Below, in pieces: positions 60,294-64,000 of a stretch of DNA of 64,000 bases. The stretch is from Rhododendron vialii (Eukaryota > Streptophyta > Magnoliopsida > Ericales > Ericaceae). The stretch spans positions 28,149,001 through 28,213,000 of the forward strand of contig NC_080568.1 in the NCBI RefSeq assembly GCF_030253575.1, written 5' to 3'. Each line of letters begins with the position of its first letter. Position 1 is the stretch's first letter. The translations under genes were made by a program, and so were the position numbers. A model generated the notes under the pieces. The model was not told the origin of the DNA and did not search any database. It saw nothing but the letters and a program-made list of their open reading frames with translations.

Positions 60294-61962
60294 GAAGTCA
60301 TTCCCGTCAGAAAAATTATTTTTGTTACAGTAACTCTACTCACAAATCAACAACTTATTCACTACCGGAAATAACTTAATATTTCTCAACAATTTATTCA
60401 CTACCGAAAGCACCTAACAGCTTTTCGACCGCAAATATTTTTCTGCCCTGATTTTCACTAGTAGAAACACCCTCTAAAATATTGAAGTTGGTTTTTGGAA
60501 TTTTAATCAATTTACGTATTTTATACACGCAACTTGTCTACTAGATACACTGTTACAAATTGGGTCTTCCGCGATGAAACGGTTATGTCTCTACGAGATA
60601 GATACACTATTAAGAAAATTCATTGGTTTTCATCGCAATGAGCTTGGGAGACGAAAATAATTATCGCGAGTTTTCGTTGCCCAATATTTTGCCCCAGAAG
60701 GTAAATACAAGAAAATTAATCAAGACCTCCGGTCGGTTTTTTTTGGCCACAGAGGAAAAAACGTCGGTACAGAAAGTAATAAGGTTTAACGCGTTACTAG
60801 AAGCGGAACTGCAGCGACGGCTTTTATTAAACTGTTAGTGGATTAACCACTGAATGTGGCGTTGGGTCTATACATTTTTGAATGTAATAAATTTTCGATT
60901 TGGTAAACTTAATATATGTTTCTAGTAACGGCCCAAAACAAACCGTTAGTAAAGATCCTGTGTAAGACCACATAAAACACAGTTAGTGGAGATCGAAGAA
61001 ATGTGTTTGTTTTTTTTGTAATCTGTCAAGTTTAGTACGTAATAGTAATCTTATGTTTGTGTTTTGATATAAAATTTAAAAAAAAAAAAAAAAAAACCCC
61101 TTTTGGCGACCATATCCTTTTTTTGCAAGCAATTTCCGTTGCCGAAAGGGTACATCTGTGATGCAACTTTAATTTTTTTTGGGCAAACGTGTAACATTAG
61201 GCAATAATTTTTTTTTTTGGGTTGCGTAGAGTATAAATTTGTACGAAATCTATTTTCCTCGCCAGGTTTCGTCACTATAGCTCTATAGTAATTAAGTCAA
61301 ATACTATAGAAGTTGATCGCGGGTGAAAGTAGAAGATCACAAGTTGACAGAAATCAAATAAAAAATTGTTACAATAATTGATAGTTTAGTCAATTTATTT
61401 ATTTTATAAGTATTCATATCTAAACATCAATATTGCGCAGGAGTTCAAAGGTCAAATCATTCGATACGATTGTGTTTGATCTTTACGCCCTTTTAAAATG
61501 TACCCGTGCACAATCGCCGTGCACAAAATAGCGTATTTATACTAATTAATCCGAATAGTTTGCTTTTTTTTGACATTTATATAACCGAATATTCTAATTT
61601 TGTTCCAATATCCATTTCCGAAGAAGTAACAATCAAACATCCTCTACATTTATCTCAAAAAATGTAAATTATATTGACGAGTGGCCTCGTGTATACGTTT
61701 TATTTCTTGACGGGACTATTCCTCGTGTAGATGATGAGGCATGTTGGATAGAACCCTAGAACCTTTAATAAATTATTATTTTTGATACTAAATGTATCTC
61801 AGTAATAATTTATTAATGCTGCTTATGATATCATAACCACTAGTAATAAATTATTATTGAGATACATTTATTATTTATGCAATCTTTTTTTTACCAGCTA
61901 TTATTTATGCGATTGCCAGCCATACTAGGTGGTCACTAATATCATGTGGATCAATTCCTCAA
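60294..61962. other. Gene-poor region
   Basis: I see no supported gene. Short frames (60623-60838, 61051-61275) lack known motifs. The sequence is AT-rich with homopolymer A/T runs. Confidence 0.45.
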
Positions 61963-62152
61963 AGGAAGTGATTTTGGCACCCCAAAAACTGTTAACTGCA
62001 ATTTCCAGGGGAGTGCCAAAATCAATATGGGTTAATTTTTGCACTCCCTAAATTGTTAATTTTGGGGGGTGAGAAAATCAATATGAGTTGATTTTGGCAC
62101 TACCTTTGGAAGTGTGGTTAACAATTTGAGAAGTGTCAAAATCACTCCCCTT
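61963..62152. mobile_element. Putative fold-back MITE (AGTGATTTTGGCAC ends)
   Basis: AGGAAGTGATTTTGGCAC at the left pairs imperfectly with GTGTCAAAATCACTCCCCTT at the right. Internal repeats of TCAATATG(G/A)GTT and TTGGCAC occur in both orientations. CCTCAA flanks both sides (61957-61962, 62153-62158), a possible 6 bp duplication. Confidence 0.5.
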
Positions 62153-63680
62153 CCTCAAACCAATTTAGAGATTTTTATTTTTATTTCGAAATGGAGATTA
62201 CCCCGTATATATTAAACAAGAACAAAATTACAACCACAGCAAGGAAAAAAACAAAAAAACAAAATACAAGAAAAGCCACGCAACTCTGATTCTGAACCCA
62301 TCCTCTTGCTCGTGGAAGTAGGTGGAGGATCGCCACTAGATCGGCACCTTGAAGATTTCACCGTCGCCATTGGAGAGCTCAAAAACCACCACCGTAGGCA
62401 ACCGAATCCAAAAGCCATACCCAGATAGCGTTGGATTTTATCCACTAAGCTAGCTTGTTAGAAATTAAAATTTTCCCATACTTAAGGCTTTTGGCTGACG
62501 TACATCTTTTAATTTTCCCACCGAGGTTTTAGCCCCCACTAATTATATGAAATTGGGAGACAAATTATACATGTCACTTTTGTTAGGGAAAAAATTCTAA
62601 TTTTATTTTATTTTATGAACATAACTTGTCTGCAAGATATATCCATGTCTAGCTAAATAGAATATAAAGTGCTGACCTTTAAGTCCAATAAATAAGTAGC
62701 GGTACGATGATAATATTAATACAAATCGATTTAAACTAGTATTGAGCCAGTAGTCAACAAAAAGGAATAATAAGGAATCTTCTCGCGACAATAATAATAG
62801 CATTATATATAGAATTGGCCATAAGTATTTCGATCGATCCTTCCTACGGGAGTAACATTCTACGTTAGTTTGAGATATTTGACGACTTAAAAATCTACTT
62901 CTTCCTTTGGAGATGCTCTAACGACTACGAAACAAAACAAAAAAAAAAAAACAGGAATATGCTCTAAGTGTGTCATCACTTGCGCGCTGAGAGATTTGCA
63001 CTTTGGATATCAAATTAAGATAATGTAATCAACTCTCAAAGTTAAAAAAAAAAAATCTTCATTGATTTGGTGACATAGAGTAGCATAATTTAGTTGTCCT
63101 TGATACTGATTTTTAATTTGTTGAGACTTGTCAAATTTAAAGTAGAATATATTGTTGGAAAAATTTACCGATTGGTGAATTGAAACTGGGGCATACTGGT
63201 TGGCCACCGATCGAGGCAAACGGAAGGTTCCTCTTTTTGGTTCATTGTATCTGGACGAGTCTCTCTGAGTTGCAGCCGTTTTACGTACAACTTGAGGAAA
63301 CATGCATGGGAGTAAAAAAAAAAAACAATGCTAAGAAATTCCCTTCTTAATTTGTATGTGTCGCGTTCAGAAAATGAAGTGCAATTTCGTTCGCCAACCC
63401 AAAAGATGAGTGAAACATTATTTACATTGCCATGGTTTTCATTTTATTGATCATGCGAAATCCATTTTATTGATCGTGGCCAGCAATACTCATTCATGAA
63501 CTACTCAAAATGCACTGCAATACCATTCTTATACGAACGAATCTTTATTTCATCCTGCTATGTTGATCAAAATGTGCCGTTATCGAAAGAGAATCGAATT
63601 TAAGAATTTTTTAAAATATATATATATTTAAGCCTTGGCTCAGTTGAATTTAAGAATTTTTTCGAATTTAACATGCCAAT
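62153..63680. other. Gene-poor region
   Basis: A minus-strand frame at 62212-62445 has no recognised motif. Nothing else is supported in this stretch. Confidence 0.4.
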
Positions 63681-63855
63681 GAGCCTTGGCTCAGTTGGCG
63701 TGATCCCAAGCCTTCCTTATTGGAGTTGGGAGTTCGAACCCTGCGAGGGACGTGGGAGGGATTCAAAGCTATGGATAGCCTCTGAATCTCCGGTGAACTA
63801 ACTTACTGACTCTCAACCCCCTAACTCCTCTGATGTATAAAATATAGTAAGAAGC
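63681..63855 (+). mobile_element. tRNA-derived SINE
   Basis: GAGCCTTGGCTCAGTTGGCG contains an A box-like motif (TGGCTCAGTTGG) and GAGTTCGAACC (about 63730-63740) is a good B box; spacing fits an internal Pol III promoter. A non-tRNA body follows. A truncated head of the same element (AGCCTTGGCTCAGTTG) lies just upstream near 63634, between two copies of GAATTTAAGAATTTTTT. Confidence 0.65.
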
Positions 63856-64000
63856 TATGACAAAAAAAGTTGCTATCAAGTTACATTTGGTTCGGATCAA
63901 AAAAAAAAAAGAAAGTTACATTTGGTTTAAAATTTTGCCACTCTCCTTGAAAATGCTCTCACGAGCACATAAGGATTCCGGAAAGAATATGAGTGCATAT

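Noticed and set aside
62212-62445. Minus-strand open frame of 77 codons
   Set aside because: It shows no motif, splice support or recognisable homology; probably chance.
1-64000. CRISPR arrays, bacterial operons, phage or plasmid signals
   Set aside because: Every gene is eukaryotic with introns. The regular repeats are LTRs, MITEs and microsatellites, none with spacer structure.

Overview
The window is nuclear DNA of a flowering plant, probably a woody eudicot; the species cannot be named from the sequence. The evidence is multi-exon genes with GT-AG introns, plant-type ABCA and receptor-like kinase proteins, many CT/GA microsatellites, Ty3/gypsy elements with tRNA-iMet-type primer sites, and many MITEs. 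There is no bacterial-style operon, CRISPR array, rRNA or tRNA gene.

Layout. 1-6417: three near-identical 2.43 kb LTRs separated by two 571 bp internal regions with no gag-pol, repeated at exactly 3005 bp. 6714-9994 (-): a complete six-exon aldose 1-epimerase gene (galactose mutarotase, 359 aa). 11005-19715: an 8.7 kb insertion bounded by inverted repeats, carrying a DnaJ exon fragment and other scraps. 20057-21481: a long-TIR DNA transposon. 25822-26901 (+): receptor-like kinase copy 1 (RLK1), a predicted pseudokinase. 28043-28345 (-): a stray last exon of an ABCA transporter. 28802-29579 (-): a remnant of the mutarotase gene, only exons 1-2. 33632-34708 (+): kinase copy 2 (RLK2), with intact catalytic residues. 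35673-39926 (-): an ABCA pseudogene. 41452-43396: a solo LTR. 43681-53191 (-): a complete 18-exon ABCA half-size transporter gene (952 aa). 54927-59698: a rearranged, chimeric gypsy element inserted in a palindromic MITE with a 5 bp target duplication. 59998-60293: a second copy of that MITE. 60.3-64 kb: gene-poor, with a fold-back element and a tRNA-derived SINE.

How it fits together. The middle of the window is a tandem segmental duplication of an ancestral block mutarotase - kinase - ABCA. Breakpoints lie in mutarotase intron 2 and ABCA intron 17, so unit 1 (about 9.17-28.4 kb) and unit 2 (about 28.5-40.2 kb) each hold one kinase. Afterwards different transposons entered each unit. Each unit acts as an empty-site control for the other, and this fixes the ends and target duplications of several elements. 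One copy of each duplicated gene decayed: the second mutarotase copy is truncated and interrupted by a MITE, the ABCA pseudogene has lost Walker A, and RLK1 has lost DFG and catalytic-loop residues. The likely functional host genes are the mutarotase, RLK2 and the 952-aa ABCA transporter, with RLK1 possibly kept as a pseudokinase.
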